DNA from: Streptomyces sp. NBC_00249
GTDB lineage: Bacteria > Actinomycetota > Actinomycetes > Streptomycetales > Streptomycetaceae
Assembly (NCBI RefSeq): GCF_026342355.1
Contig: NZ_JAPEMV010000012.1
Span: forward strand, 152,641-216,640
Length of the DNA stretch: 64,000 nt
Direction of reading: 5' to 3'
Below are positions 1 to 7,620 of this stretch, in pieces. The notes beneath the pieces were generated by a model. The model was given only the letters and a program-made list of their open reading frames with translations. It did no database searches and was not told the origin of the DNA. Every line of letters begins with the position of its first letter. Positions within the stretch are counted from its first letter, which is position 1. Position numbers and translations under genes: made by a program.

Positions 1-7
1 GAGGCCA

Positions 8-850
8 TCAGGTCACTCTCCGGGCCCGGGTGATGGCCGACTCGGTGGCGGTGCCCACGATGTCGCTGGCCAGCCGGACGCCGGCCCAGATCTTCGCCAG
101 GTCGGGCTCCTCCAGCGACCGGATCGCGGTCTTCATGTGGGTGCTGTGGTAGGCGTCGATGTAGAGGTGCTCGGTGTAGTAGGCGTCCTTGCTGATGCCG
201 AGGCGCTTGGCGGCGCGGGCGAAGCTCTGGAACCCGTACAGGACGCTGGACTCGAAGTAGGCGTAGGCGCCCAGGAAGTACTGGGGCGAGGGGGCGCGGC
301 TGGCCAGCCAGTGGAACATGTTGACGTAGGCGTAGATCTCGGGCGGGGTGGCGTCGAGGTAGGAGTCCGGGTCGGTGCTCATGCCCAGCTCGTCGAGGAG
401 GTCGCGGTAGAGCTGGGAGTGGGACTTCTCGTCGTTGCCGCAGCCCAGTTCGTCGATCAGGACGCGGAAGACGGCCATGCCGGAGCGGTAGGGCAGGCGG
501 GGCACGACCGGCAGGAGCGATTCGGACTCGGTCAGCCCGTCGAGGGCGAACTCCGCCACCAGGGACCTGAACTGGGCGGGGCCGGCCTCGTTCGCCAGGA
601 AGCGGTGGTTGTCGGAGAGCTCCGCCTCCTCGGCGGCCAGGAAGTCCTTCAGCGCGTCCAGGAGCTCGTGGGCGGAGGCGAAGGCGGGGGCGGAGGCCTC
701 GTGGTCGCGGGCGAGGGGGACGATCCACCGCTCCTCGTGGCCGACCATGGCCGCGTAGCGTCCGACGTCGGGAACCTGCTGGTAGAGGCCGTACAGCTCC
801 TTGTGGGAGGTGGCCCGGTGCAGCCGGGCGGCGACCACGGCCGGGTTCAT
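8..850 (-). CDS. rohS: RohS-like haem-oxygenase-fold di-iron N-oxygenase (azomycin)
   Basis: Predicted 280-aa member of the haem-oxygenase-like di-iron oxidase family. In the azomycin pathway RohS oxidises the amino group of 2-aminoimidazole to a nitro group, giving 2-nitroimidazole. Visible candidate iron ligands are the ExxH pair E141/H144, E200 in a YFESS helix, and D232, H235 and H238 in a DAYHSTH segment. This spacing of Glu/His helices is typical of the family. The ATG overlaps the stop of rohR by four bases (ATGA), so the two are translationally coupled, and this is the last gene of the rohPQRS operon. Family membership is seen in the residues. The specific reaction is inferred from the four-gene context. 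Confidence 0.85.
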   Translation of the reverse strand: MNPAVVAARLHRATSHKELYGLYQQVPDVGRYAAMVGHEERWIVPLARDHEASAPAFASAHELLDALKDFLAAEEAELSDNHRFLANEAGPAQFRSLVAEFALDGLTESESLLPVVPRLPYRSGMAVFRVLIDELGCGNDEKSHSQLYRDLLDELGMSTDPDSYLDATPPEIYAYVNMFHWLASRAPSPQYFLGAYAYFESSVLYGFQSFARAAKRLGISKDAYYTEHLYIDAYHSTHMKTAIRSLEEPDLAKIWAGVRLASDIVGTATESAITRARRVT

Positions 851-1662
851 CGCAGGGCCTCGTGGACCTCGGGGGTGGAGATGATGCCGCGGTGGTGGAG
901 TTCCTTCTTCACCCAGCGGTACCAGTCGTCCTTGAACACCCCGTATTTCTCGCAGGTCGCGTCGACCTCGGCCTGGCGTTCGCGGGTGGGGTCGACGAGG
1001 ATCGCGTTGCACAGGGCGGGTTCGAGGTTGGCGAGGGGGCCGATGAAGCCGTCGATGCCGGTGGCGGCGGAGATGAGGTTCTCCCAGCCCTCGAAGACGG
1101 GTACGCCGGTCGCCGCCTCGGCGGTCTTGCGGGTGAAGGCCGCGTCGCCGCTGGACTCCTTGATGCCGACGATGCCGGGTATCCGGCACAGGGTCAGCAG
1201 GGTGTCGTACTCGATGCGGTTGCCCGAGAGGGCTTCCTCGTTGTAGAGGAAGATCGGGACGTCGGTGGCGGCGCGCAGCGCGCGGTAGTGCTCGACGATG
1301 CCGTCCTGGGTGACGTCGTCGCCGAAGGGGGTGGTGACCACCACCGCGTCGACGCCGAGTTCGGCGGCGCGCAGCGCGCGGGCGACGACCTGTGCGGTCT
1401 CGGGGAGCTGGATCCCGGCGAGGACGGGCAGGCCGCCGCTGTGGCGGACGGTGTGGGTGACGACGTCCGTCCACTGGCGTTCGTCGAGTTTCCAGCCCTC
1501 GCCGGAGGTCAGGGCCGGCATCAGGGCGGTGACCTCGCCGCGGACGTGCTCGATGAGGCGGCTGACGCTTGCCCCGTCGACGCTCTGGTCCTCGTTGAGG
1601 GGGGTGATCAGGGGGACGATGGTGCCGGAGTACCTGGGGTGCGTGGAATGCGTGGAAGACAT
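847..1662 (-). CDS. rohR: RohR-like DHDPS-family retro-aldolase (azomycin)
   Basis: 271-aa TIM-barrel lyase of the dihydrodipicolinate synthase/N-acetylneuraminate lyase family. The Schiff-base lysine is K168 in GIKESSG, the conserved tyrosine is Y140 in IFLYN, and the TSGEG loop near residues 52-56 matches the family carboxylate-binding loop. In the azomycin pathway this enzyme cleaves 4-hydroxy-2-ketoarginine to guanidinoacetaldehyde and pyruvate, a retro-aldol analogue of the usual DHDPS reaction. A role in lysine synthesis is unlikely because the gene is coupled to rohS by a 4-bp overlap and lies 11 bp after rohQ. A GAGGAG ribosome binding site precedes the ATG chosen here. Confidence 0.85.
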   Translation of the reverse strand: MSSTHSTHPRYSGTIVPLITPLNEDQSVDGASVSRLIEHVRGEVTALMPALTSGEGWKLDERQWTDVVTHTVRHSGGLPVLAGIQLPETAQVVARALRAAELGVDAVVVTTPFGDDVTQDGIVEHYRALRAATDVPIFLYNEEALSGNRIEYDTLLTLCRIPGIVGIKESSGDAAFTRKTAEAATGVPVFEGWENLISAATGIDGFIGPLANLEPALCNAILVDPTRERQAEVDATCEKYGVFKDDWYRWVKKELHHRGIISTPEVHEALR

Positions 1663-1673
1663 GGCCGGACTCC

Positions 1674-2177
1674 TCACAGCGTGTGGGACGCGACGGTCAG
1701 GACCAGGGAGTCCTGGTAGAGCTGTTCGAGACTGCCGGGGAAGAGGTCCTCGGCGTCGGCGGCCGGGACGGTGGCGACGGGGAGGTCGGCGCGGCCGGTC
1801 AGGCGGGGGCTCGCCGTGTACAGCACCCCGGAGTGGGAGAGGACCTGGCCGAGCAGGAGGCGTTCGTGGCTGGGCAGGCCGGCCAGTTCGGGGGTGGTGA
1901 AGGCGCGGCGGGTGTCTTCCTCGGTGTAGCCGACCCGGGCGATGGTCATGTCGGTGTGCAGGGTGTCCATGAACGGGTAGTAGGCGTCCTGGACCTCCCT
2001 GCCGTAGCCCCACACGAGGTCGTCGCAGCGGCCCACCTGTTCCCAGCTCATGGTGACGCGGCCGTTGATCCGGCTGGTGAAGAACTGCTTGCACGCCCGC
2101 CGGACGGCCTGGTCCGAACTGTGCATGCCCATGAAGACGGTGGCGTCCATGAAGACGCGCGACGGGTCAGCGGGCAT
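1674..2177 (-). CDS. rohQ: RohQ-like protein of the azomycin operon
   Basis: 167-aa soluble protein with no signal peptide or membrane segment. It opens with a hydrophobic strand ending in Asp (VFMDATVF), reminiscent of PIN-like folds, and has several conserved-looking acidic residues. I do not recognise catalytic residues. It sits between the PLP oxidase and the aldolase, overlaps the end of rohP by 11 bp and ends 11 bp before rohR. That is the position of RohQ, which I recall as the protein assigned to cyclodehydration of guanidinoacetaldehyde to 2-aminoimidazole. The function is therefore assigned by position and size; the sequence alone would only support a conserved hypothetical protein. 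Confidence 0.75.
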   Translation of the reverse strand: MPADPSRVFMDATVFMGMHSSDQAVRRACKQFFTSRINGRVTMSWEQVGRCDDLVWGYGREVQDAYYPFMDTLHTDMTIARVGYTEEDTRRAFTTPELAGLPSHERLLLGQVLSHSGVLYTASPRLTGRADLPVATVPAADAEDLFPGSLEQLYQDSLVLTVASHTL

Positions 2178-3366
2178 AGCGCTCGAGCACCTTCCGCATG
2201 CGGTCCATGGCCCCGGCGAAGACCTCGGGGTTGCGGGCCAGTGCCAGGCGGACGTACCGCTCGCCGCGGGCGGGGGTGTCCCAGTAGAAGAAGGTGCCGG
2301 GCAGGACGTAGACCTCCTCGTCGAAGAGGGCGGCCTGGAGGGCGGTGGCGGTGAGGTTCTCGTCGAGGATCTCGAACCAGGCCACGGAGGTGTGCACCAC
2401 CGGCTCCTGGAAGGCGAGGACGGTGCCGGCCATGGCCTCGCGGGCCGCGGCGCCGTTGGTGGTGATGATCTCGCGGACGGAGGAGAAGTCGTCGGTGATG
2501 GAGTCCTCGACGTACTGGGTGACCATGTTCAGGACGAACGGCGAGACGTTCAGCAGGACGCTGGTGTGGAGGTTGTAGACCTCCTCGTGGATGTCCCGGC
2601 TGGCGGTGATCATGGCGCACTTGGCGTCCTGGATCGGCCAGGTCTTGCCGGTGTCCTCCATCACCATGTAGGTGACGCCCGACTCCTCCAGCAGCTCGTA
2701 GATGTCGACCCGGCCGATCTCGGGGTCGCACAGCGCGAAGGAGGCGAAGCAGAAGTCCATGACCAGGACCTTGTCGTGGTCGACGCAGTAGCGGACCACC
2801 TCGCGGAAGCCCTCCAGCTTCTGCGCGAGCAGGGTGAAGCCGGTGGGGTTGTTGGGGTCGACGAGGTAGATCGCGTCGGCCGTGACGTTCTCCACGAGCC
2901 GGTCGTAGATCGTGGCCGTCTCGTGCAGCGCCTGTTCGGGCAGGGGGGCTATGGGCACCTGCATGTTGCGCAGCAGGTCGACGAGGTTGTCGAAGCAGGG
3001 TTCGACGAGGGCGACGGACATCTCGCGCTTCTTGAGGTACATGCCGGCGACCATGGTGGCGACGCTGGCGGAGTACGACAGCAGGGTGCGGCCCATCGCG
3101 CGGGCGGTGGGCTGGCGGTGCAGCCGGAAGAAGGCGTCCAGGAACGTGGTCTCGAAGTGGGCCTGCTGCTTGGTCTCCGACTCGTGCCACAGCTCGGGGA
3201 GCCGGGCCACGATCTGGTCCTGGGTGGGGGACTGGCGCTGGTGGGTGTGCGCGTCGGCGAGGTTGTAGCGGGTCTTCAGCGCCTCGATCTCGTGCTGGGT
3301 GAGGTCGACGAACGTGCTGACGTCCGCCTTCGTGGCAGCGCTCGCGGTGGCCGCGTTCTCCGGCAT
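2167..3366 (-). CDS. rohP: RohP/MppP-like PLP-dependent L-arginine oxidase/4-hydroxylase
   Basis: 399-aa fold-type-I PLP enzyme that looks like an aminotransferase but matches the O2-dependent arginine oxidases MppP and RohP. The N-terminal LTQxE segment (T23, E26) and H40 in ADAHTHQ align with the residues MppP uses to shape O2 chemistry. The PLP lysine is K241 in EDTGK, D204 binds the pyridine nitrogen, and DPNNPTG (170-176) is the usual asparagine motif. RohP converts L-arginine to 4-hydroxy-2-ketoarginine, the first step to azomycin. The ATG at 3366 follows a GGAG site; an upstream in-frame start would add 29 residues with no coding character. First gene of the operon, read from a region with 20-bp direct repeats. 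Confidence 0.88.
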   Translation of the reverse strand: MPENAATASAATKADVSTFVDLTQHEIEALKTRYNLADAHTHQRQSPTQDQIVARLPELWHESETKQQAHFETTFLDAFFRLHRQPTARAMGRTLLSYSASVATMVAGMYLKKREMSVALVEPCFDNLVDLLRNMQVPIAPLPEQALHETATIYDRLVENVTADAIYLVDPNNPTGFTLLAQKLEGFREVVRYCVDHDKVLVMDFCFASFALCDPEIGRVDIYELLEESGVTYMVMEDTGKTWPIQDAKCAMITASRDIHEEVYNLHTSVLLNVSPFVLNMVTQYVEDSITDDFSSVREIITTNGAAAREAMAGTVLAFQEPVVHTSVAWFEILDENLTATALQAALFDEEVYVLPGTFFYWDTPARGERYVRLALARNPEVFAGAMDRMRKVLERYAR

Positions 3367-3466
3367 GAGAATTCTCCGTCCATGGGCTGGAAATTGCCTT
3401 TCAGAACACTGGAGAAACACTACAGAAATCGCACGGCTACACGGATCACGCACGTGTCACGAACTC

Positions 3467-3526
3467 AATAATCACCGTAATGCTTTTACCTCGGAGCAGG
3501 GCGGAAAATAATCACCGCAATGTTTT
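3467..3526. promoter_or_regulatory. Paired 20-bp direct repeats upstream of rohP
   Basis: AATAATCACCGTAATGCTTT at 3467-3486 and AATAATCACCGCAATGTTTT at 3507-3526 differ at only two of 20 positions and start exactly 40 bp apart, about four helical turns. The block is AT-rich against a very GC-rich background and lies 100-160 bp upstream of the rohP start. This is the arrangement of a cooperative activator or repressor site for the azomycin operon. I see no clear -35/-10 pair. The binding protein is unknown. Confidence 0.6.
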
Positions 3527-3533
3527 GTGTGGC

Positions 3534-3580
3534 ACAAAAAAAGTGGCCGGTAATCCCGTGGTGCGGGGATTACCGGCCAC
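3534..3580 (-). terminator. Intrinsic terminator of the DsbA-like gene operon
   Basis: GTGGCCGGTAATCCC (3543-3557) pairs perfectly with GGGATTACCGGCCAC (3566-3580) around an 8-nt loop. On the minus strand the stem is followed by a run of seven T residues, a classical Rho-independent terminator. It closes the operon read from 6157 down to 3613 and insulates the rohP promoter region. Confidence 0.9.
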
Positions 3581-3612
3581 CTCTCGGCGGAGCTCGGTCG
3601 GTCTGGCTCAAT

Positions 3613-4305
3613 TCACCCGGTGGCGGCCTTCAGAAGGATTTCCTCGTAGATCTTCGGGTCGTCGAATTCGATCACCGGGAATCCGACGCCGTAGGCGCCT
3701 TCCCAGCGGACCTCGATGCCGGGGTTGGGGTGGTCGCTGCCGTCGGGCAGGAAGAGGTGCGGGCTGCAGTTGACCCGTTCCGTACGGGCGACGGCGGCCT
3801 GGTCGGAGAGGGTCCGGCGGGCCCGGCCGTCGTCCAGGGCGCTCGCGAGCGCCGCGACGTCGACCACCCCGGTCTCCGCGGCGACGTCCAGGATGACCTT
3901 GCGGTTGCTCACCGACCGCGACTCCGCCCAGAACGCCCTGCGCAGGCCCAGGTCGAGCTGTTCGGAGGCGGCGAGGGACTGCTCCTTGACGGCCTGGACC
4001 GCTTCGAGCGCCGGCAGCATCGTGGAGGGGTAGAGCCAGTCCTTGGCCTGCCACAGCTGCCAGCCGGCCGCCGGGGCCAGGCTGGCCATCCGGCCCACCT
4101 CGCTGTCGGTGCCGGGGCGGGGGCTGGGCGCGTCGTTGAGCAGTTCCAGGGGGAAGGCCCGCAGGTCGAAGCTGACCTGGTTCTCCAGCCCGAGGCGGGC
4201 GCGGGTGGTGTGCAGGCGGTGGATGCCGATGTGCGCGAAGGAACACCAGATGTCCGAGAAGACGACGATGACGCCGGGGGGCGGGGTCAGGGATGCATCG
4301 TTCAA
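3613..4305 (-). CDS. DsbA/FrnE-family thioredoxin-fold protein
   Basis: 230-aa protein of the DsbA-like family that also holds FrnE oxidoreductases and 2-hydroxychromene-2-carboxylate isomerases. The strand and active-site helix VVFSDIWCSFAHIG fall at about residues 14-27. The usual CxxC is reduced to a single Cys (CSFA), so it is probably not a simple disulfide oxidase. A glutathione- or mycothiol-dependent isomerase or reductase is equally possible. No signal peptide, so cytoplasmic. It is the third gene of a minus-strand group with the metallo-beta-lactamase-fold gene (52 bp upstream) and the YdcZ transporter, followed by a strong terminator. The substrate is unknown; a role in redox handling of a small toxic metabolite is only inference. 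Confidence 0.7.
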   Translation of the reverse strand: MNDASLTPPPGVIVVFSDIWCSFAHIGIHRLHTTRARLGLENQVSFDLRAFPLELLNDAPSPRPGTDSEVGRMASLAPAAGWQLWQAKDWLYPSTMLPALEAVQAVKEQSLAASEQLDLGLRRAFWAESRSVSNRKVILDVAAETGVVDVAALASALDDGRARRTLSDQAAVARTERVNCSPHLFLPDGSDHPNPGIEVRWEGAYGVGFPVIEFDDPKIYEEILLKAATG

Positions 4306-4357
4306 CGGGGGCTCCGATTCTCGTGGGGCGTGGGGCGGGCGGGGTGCGTACGGCGCC

Positions 4358-5158
4358 TCAGGCGCTCGGCACTCCGTGGGCGTCCAGGGCGGCTTCGAGG
4401 TCGATGTCCGCGCCGGGAAGCCAGGCGGGCAGGGAGGGGATGCGGGCCATGGCCTCCATCAGGGAGGTGACCATGCGGCCCTCGACCGTGGGCCCGTGCG
4501 CGGACAGCAGCCGGGCGGCGGAGAGCGAGGCCACGCCCTGGACGGTCCGGTGGAATTTCACGGGATCCACGAGGGCGGTCCACGGGGCTATGGCCCGGTT
4601 CAGGACGTCGAATCCTTCGAAGAATTCCCGAAAGTCGGCTTCACCGAAGTGCTGGACGGTTTCGCCCAGTACGGTACCGAAACTGTCCGAGCTGAAAAGC
4701 GTACCGTCGGTGTGGTCGAACACCGCCAGAGTTCCGGGGGAATCGAAGGTGGGCGGCCGGTGGAAGCTGAGAATCCGGTCACCGGTCGACAGCCGGCTCC
4801 CGGGGTTGACCGTCACCGCCCGGTCGGCGGGTATGTCGAATTCCTCGGAGAGGCGGGTGAGCGATATCCCGTTCGTGACGAGCTTCGCGTGCGGAGCGCG
4901 GTCGAGTATCCGGGTGAGGCTTCCGGTGTGGTCGCGGTCGTCGTGGGTGACGACGACCCACCGCAGGTCCCCGGGGTCGACCAGGGACCACAGGGCCTCT
5001 TCGAAGGCCTCCCGGTCGACGGGCATCCCCGTGTCCACCAGCACCGGCTGTTCGCCCCGCAGCAGATAGGCGTTGACCGGCTGCCGGCCGAGGTCGGGTA
5101 TGGGCAGTTCGGAGGGCAGGACGTGCAGTTCCGGTCCCGCCGTGTAGGTCTTCAGCAC
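4358..5158 (-). CDS. Metallo-beta-lactamase-fold, flavodiiron-like (ODP) protein
   Basis: 266-aa metallo-beta-lactamase-fold hydrolase or oxidoreductase. The metal-binding motif THDDRDH, about residues 77-83, has Asp where hydrolases have the second His. That H-x-D/E-x-D-H pattern resembles di-iron flavodiiron or oxygen-binding proteins (H-x-E-x-D-H) more than zinc hydrolases. Other candidate ligands are the HTDGTLFSSDSFG segment near 154-166 and a later SAHGP motif near 220. There is no flavodoxin domain, so it would need a separate redox partner. It lies 60 bp after the transporter gene and 52 bp before the DsbA-like gene, suggesting one transcript. The reaction is unknown. Confidence 0.72.
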   Translation of the reverse strand: MLKTYTAGPELHVLPSELPIPDLGRQPVNAYLLRGEQPVLVDTGMPVDREAFEEALWSLVDPGDLRWVVVTHDDRDHTGSLTRILDRAPHAKLVTNGISLTRLSEEFDIPADRAVTVNPGSRLSTGDRILSFHRPPTFDSPGTLAVFDHTDGTLFSSDSFGTVLGETVQHFGEADFREFFEGFDVLNRAIAPWTALVDPVKFHRTVQGVASLSAARLLSAHGPTVEGRMVTSLMEAMARIPSLPAWLPGADIDLEAALDAHGVPSA

Positions 5159-5218
5159 CGTCAGCAGCCTTTCCTGTAGAGGTCGAGGGCGAGGTCGGGG
5201 GCTCGGCCGAGGGCGCGG

Positions 5219-6157
5219 TCAGACGAGCTGGATGGCCAGCGATCCGGCGAGCAGCAGGCCCAGTCCCGACAGCCGGGGCGCCGTCAGCAGCCGGGTCGGC
5301 AGCCGGAACATGCCCCGGTGGTCGATCAGGGCGGAGGTGAGCTGCTGGCCGGTCACGGTCAGTCCGACGGTCACCGCGGCGCCGATCTCCGGGATGAGCA
5401 GGAAGGTGCCGGTGACGTAGCCCGCCGCGCAGGCTCCGCCGAGCCAGCCCCACCAGGGCATGGCCTTCAGCGGGGTCAGCTGCGGCTTGGGGGTCCGGCC
5501 CGTCAGGCGCAGCACCAGCAGGACGACGGCGATGGTGAGGGTGGCGACCGTGAAGCTGAACGCGGCCACCGTGATCGGGGCGCCCAGGCCGTGGCGGAGC
5601 TTGGCGTTGACCGCGCCCTGGACGGGCAGGACGCCGCCCGCGACGATCCCCAGCGCGACCCAGCCGGCCCGGCCGGCGCCGGACATCGCCGGGGCTCCGG
5701 GCGGGGCGGAGGCCTTCTGGCCCTTGATGATCACGATGATGCCGGCGAGGACGGCGACGGCGCCCAGCGCGATGCCGGGGCTGAGGCCCTTCTTCTCCAG
5801 GCCGAAGAAGCCGCCGAGGTCGAGGACCAGGGAGGAGAACATCTGCCCGGTCACGAACAGCCCGACGGAGGCCAGGGCGCCCAGCCGCGGGAAGAGCAGG
5901 ATGCCGCTGGTGATGTAGAGGGGGCTGGCCAGGCCGCCCAGCAGGTGCCACCACTCGACGTCGGGGAGTTTGCCCAATGCGCCGAGCGAGCCGGTCACCG
6001 CCGCAATGACCAGCAGCAGGCCGGTGGCCACGCTCAGCTGGACGGTGGAGGCGCCGTAGGGGGTGCCCACGGCCTTGTTGAGCTGAAGGTTCACCGACGC
6101 CTGGACGGCCAGGAGGCACCCGACCAGGAGTGCTGCCGCCAGCAGCGCAGCGTTCAT
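5219..6157 (-). CDS. Two-domain YdcZ (DUF606)/DMT family transporter
   Basis: 312-aa integral membrane protein with about ten predicted hydrophobic helices arranged as two homologous halves. Each half carries the YdcZ signature of an early QxxxNxxL segment (VQASVNLQL near 20; VQGAVNAKL near 183) and a later GLxxTGQ segment. Members are thought to export small organic molecules in the drug/metabolite transporter superfamily. It is divergently transcribed from a TetR gene, with inverted-repeat operators in the shared 106-bp gap. Substrate-induced derepression of efflux is the natural reading. Azomycin is a candidate substrate because the roh operon is next door, but this is inference. Confidence 0.8.
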   Translation of the reverse strand: MNAALLAAALLVGCLLAVQASVNLQLNKAVGTPYGASTVQLSVATGLLLVIAAVTGSLGALGKLPDVEWWHLLGGLASPLYITSGILLFPRLGALASVGLFVTGQMFSSLVLDLGGFFGLEKKGLSPGIALGAVAVLAGIIVIIKGQKASAPPGAPAMSGAGRAGWVALGIVAGGVLPVQGAVNAKLRHGLGAPITVAAFSFTVATLTIAVVLLVLRLTGRTPKPQLTPLKAMPWWGWLGGACAAGYVTGTFLLIPEIGAAVTVGLTVTGQQLTSALIDHRGMFRLPTRLLTAPRLSGLGLLLAGSLAIQLV

Positions 6158-6190
6158 CGCGTTCTCCCACCCTTCAAACGGACAGTCATC

Positions 6191-6237
6191 CCACTTAAGA
6201 TAACCCCAAGCGTCCTAAGTGGACAAGCCGTCCACTT
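6191..6237. promoter_or_regulatory. TetR-type operators in the divergent transporter/TetR promoter
   Basis: AAGTGGAC (6217-6224) and GTCCACTT (6230-6237) form a perfect inverted repeat around five bases. A third copy of the half-site, CCACTTA (6191-6197), pairs with TAAGTGG (6216-6222). The sites fill the gap between the YdcZ transporter gene and the TetR gene, as expected for an autoregulated repressor controlling the efflux operon. Confidence 0.75.
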
Positions 6238-6263
6238 GATGTCGGGAAAGTAGGGTGACCCTC

Positions 6264-6899
6264 ATGAACCACGGCGCCGAAAACCCCGCACCGCCCGTCG
6301 TCCTGCGAGGTGATCTGCAGGCCGCTCCCCGGCCCCGGCAGCGCGCCGACGCGGTGCGCAACCGCGCCCAGATCCTCTCCGCCGCCGAACAGCTCTTCGC
6401 CGCGCAGGACCCGCGCGCCGTCACCATGGACCAGATCGCCAAGGCGGCGGGCGTCGGCCGCGCGACCCTCTACCGCTGCTTCCCCGACCCGCCCGCCGTG
6501 GCCACCGCCCTGCTGGACGAGCACGAGAAGCGCCTGCAGGGCCAGATGATCTACGGCCCCCCGCCCCTGGGGCCCGGTGCGCCGCCCGCCGAACGGCTGG
6601 CCGCCTTCTACATGGCCTCACTGGGACTGCTGGAGCAGCACCTGCCGCTCGCCCTGGGCGCGGAGACCGGGCGCGCCCGCTACGTCACCGGTGCGTACGG
6701 CTTCTGGCGCCTGCACGTACGCACCCTCCTCGCGGCCGGCGGCGCCCACGACCCGGACGCGCTCGCCGACATCGCCCTGGGCCCCCTGGCCCCCGAGCTG
6801 TACCACCACCAGCGCCAGACCCTGGGCATCCCGCAGGAACGCATCGCGGCGGCCCTGTCCCTGCTGGCCCGCAACCTCCTGGACCCGGCCCGGAACTGA
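6264..6899 (+). CDS. TetR/AcrR family repressor of the adjacent transporter operon
   Basis: 211-aa TetR protein. The helix-turn-helix covers about residues 28-70 (ILSAAEQLF, TMDQIAKAAGVGRATLYRCF), followed by an all-helical ligand domain. ATG at 6264 is used here; an in-frame GTG at 6255 would add three residues and cannot be excluded. Transcribed away from the YdcZ transporter, with perfect inverted repeats 20-50 bp upstream, so it most likely represses itself and the transporter operon. Its stop lies 24 bp from the stop of the convergent butyrolactone-receptor-like gene. The ligand is unknown. Confidence 0.85.
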   Translation: MNHGAENPAPPVVLRGDLQAAPRPRQRADAVRNRAQILSAAEQLFAAQDPRAVTMDQIAKAAGVGRATLYRCFPDPPAVATALLDEHEKRLQGQMIYGPPPLGPGAPPAERLAAFYMASLGLLEQHLPLALGAETGRARYVTGAYGFWRLHVRTLLAAGGAHDPDALADIALGPLAPELYHHQRQTLGIPQERIAAALSLLARNLLDPARN

Positions 6900-6923
6900 T
6901 CGGACGTGGCCGGAAGGAACGGC

Positions 6924-7562
6924 CTAGACCCCCATGGCGTGCAGCGGTACGCCCAGGAGGGGGAGGAGGAGGTCCCAGATGCGTTCCAGGCGCAGTTGGG
7001 CCGCGCCGTCCAGGGAGCCGGCTTCGCCGAGCCAGGGTTCGTCGGCGGGCAGGCGGGGGCGGCGCATGGCCAGTTCGACCCCGCTGACCACGTAGCTGAC
7101 CAGCGCGGCCAGTGCGGTGGGGTCCGCGCCCGGGCGCAGGAAGCCCTCGTCGCCCACCGCCCGTGACAGCCGTGCGACCTCGCGGCGCCAGGGACACTCC
7201 TGCTCGGCGGCCGCTTGCGGTTTCAGTTCCCGCGACAGGCGTTCGCCGGCGCGCACCACCTCGTCGCTCTCGAAGAGGCTGATCAGGGTGTGGGTGACGG
7301 CCATCAGCTTGCACACGGCGCCCGACTGCTCGTTCGCCGCCGTCTCGACGGCCGTGCGGGTCACCCTGCGGGACATCTGCCGGACGGCTTCGGCCAGGTC
7401 GGCCTTCGTCCCGAAGTGGAACACCACGGCGCCCGTCGTCACCTCGGCGCGCGCGCCGATCCGGCTCAGCGACGTCCGCTCGTAGCCGTCCTCGTCGAAC
7501 TCACCGGCCGCCGCCCTCAGGATGATCTGTCTCGTCCGTGCGGCTCGCTGCTGAATCGCCAC
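6924..7562 (-). CDS. Gamma-butyrolactone-receptor-like TetR regulator
   Basis: 212-aa TetR protein opening with AIQQRAARTRQIILRAAAGEF, close to the MAxQxRAxxTRxxIlxAAAxxF start of ScbR/ArpA-type autoregulator receptors. The HTH spans about residues 8-50 and has the receptor-like GAVVFHFGTKADLAEAV recognition region. GTG at 7562 follows GGGGAG with good spacing; longer in-frame starts run into the divergent promoter. In Streptomyces coelicolor the pseudo-receptor ScbR2 lies inside the cpk cluster near cpkK. No such gene is present there in this window, so this gene may be the displaced equivalent. Receptor or pseudo-receptor status cannot be decided from sequence alone. Confidence 0.75.
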   Translation of the reverse strand: MAIQQRAARTRQIILRAAAGEFDEDGYERTSLSRIGARAEVTTGAVVFHFGTKADLAEAVRQMSRRVTRTAVETAANEQSGAVCKLMAVTHTLISLFESDEVVRAGERLSRELKPQAAAEQECPWRREVARLSRAVGDEGFLRPGADPTALAALVSYVVSGVELAMRRPRLPADEPWLGEAGSLDGAAQLRLERIWDLLLPLLGVPLHAMGV

Positions 7563-7620
7563 TGATACTCCCCGTGAGTCCCCCGGCCGCCACAGGCTCC
7601 GGGAGGTCAACTGGCCATGA

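Noticed and set aside
847..1662. DHDPS-family gene as lysine biosynthesis dapA
   Set aside because: It is embedded in and overlaps an operon with an arginine oxidase and a di-iron N-oxygenase, matching RohR; no other lysine genes are nearby.
2167..3366. Ordinary class I/II aminotransferase
   Set aside because: The N-terminal LTQxE and H40 motifs and the EDTGKxWP context match MppP/RohP oxidases, not transaminases.
4358..5158. Antibiotic-hydrolysing metallo-beta-lactamase
   Set aside because: The motif is HxDxDH rather than HxHxDH and there is no signal peptide.
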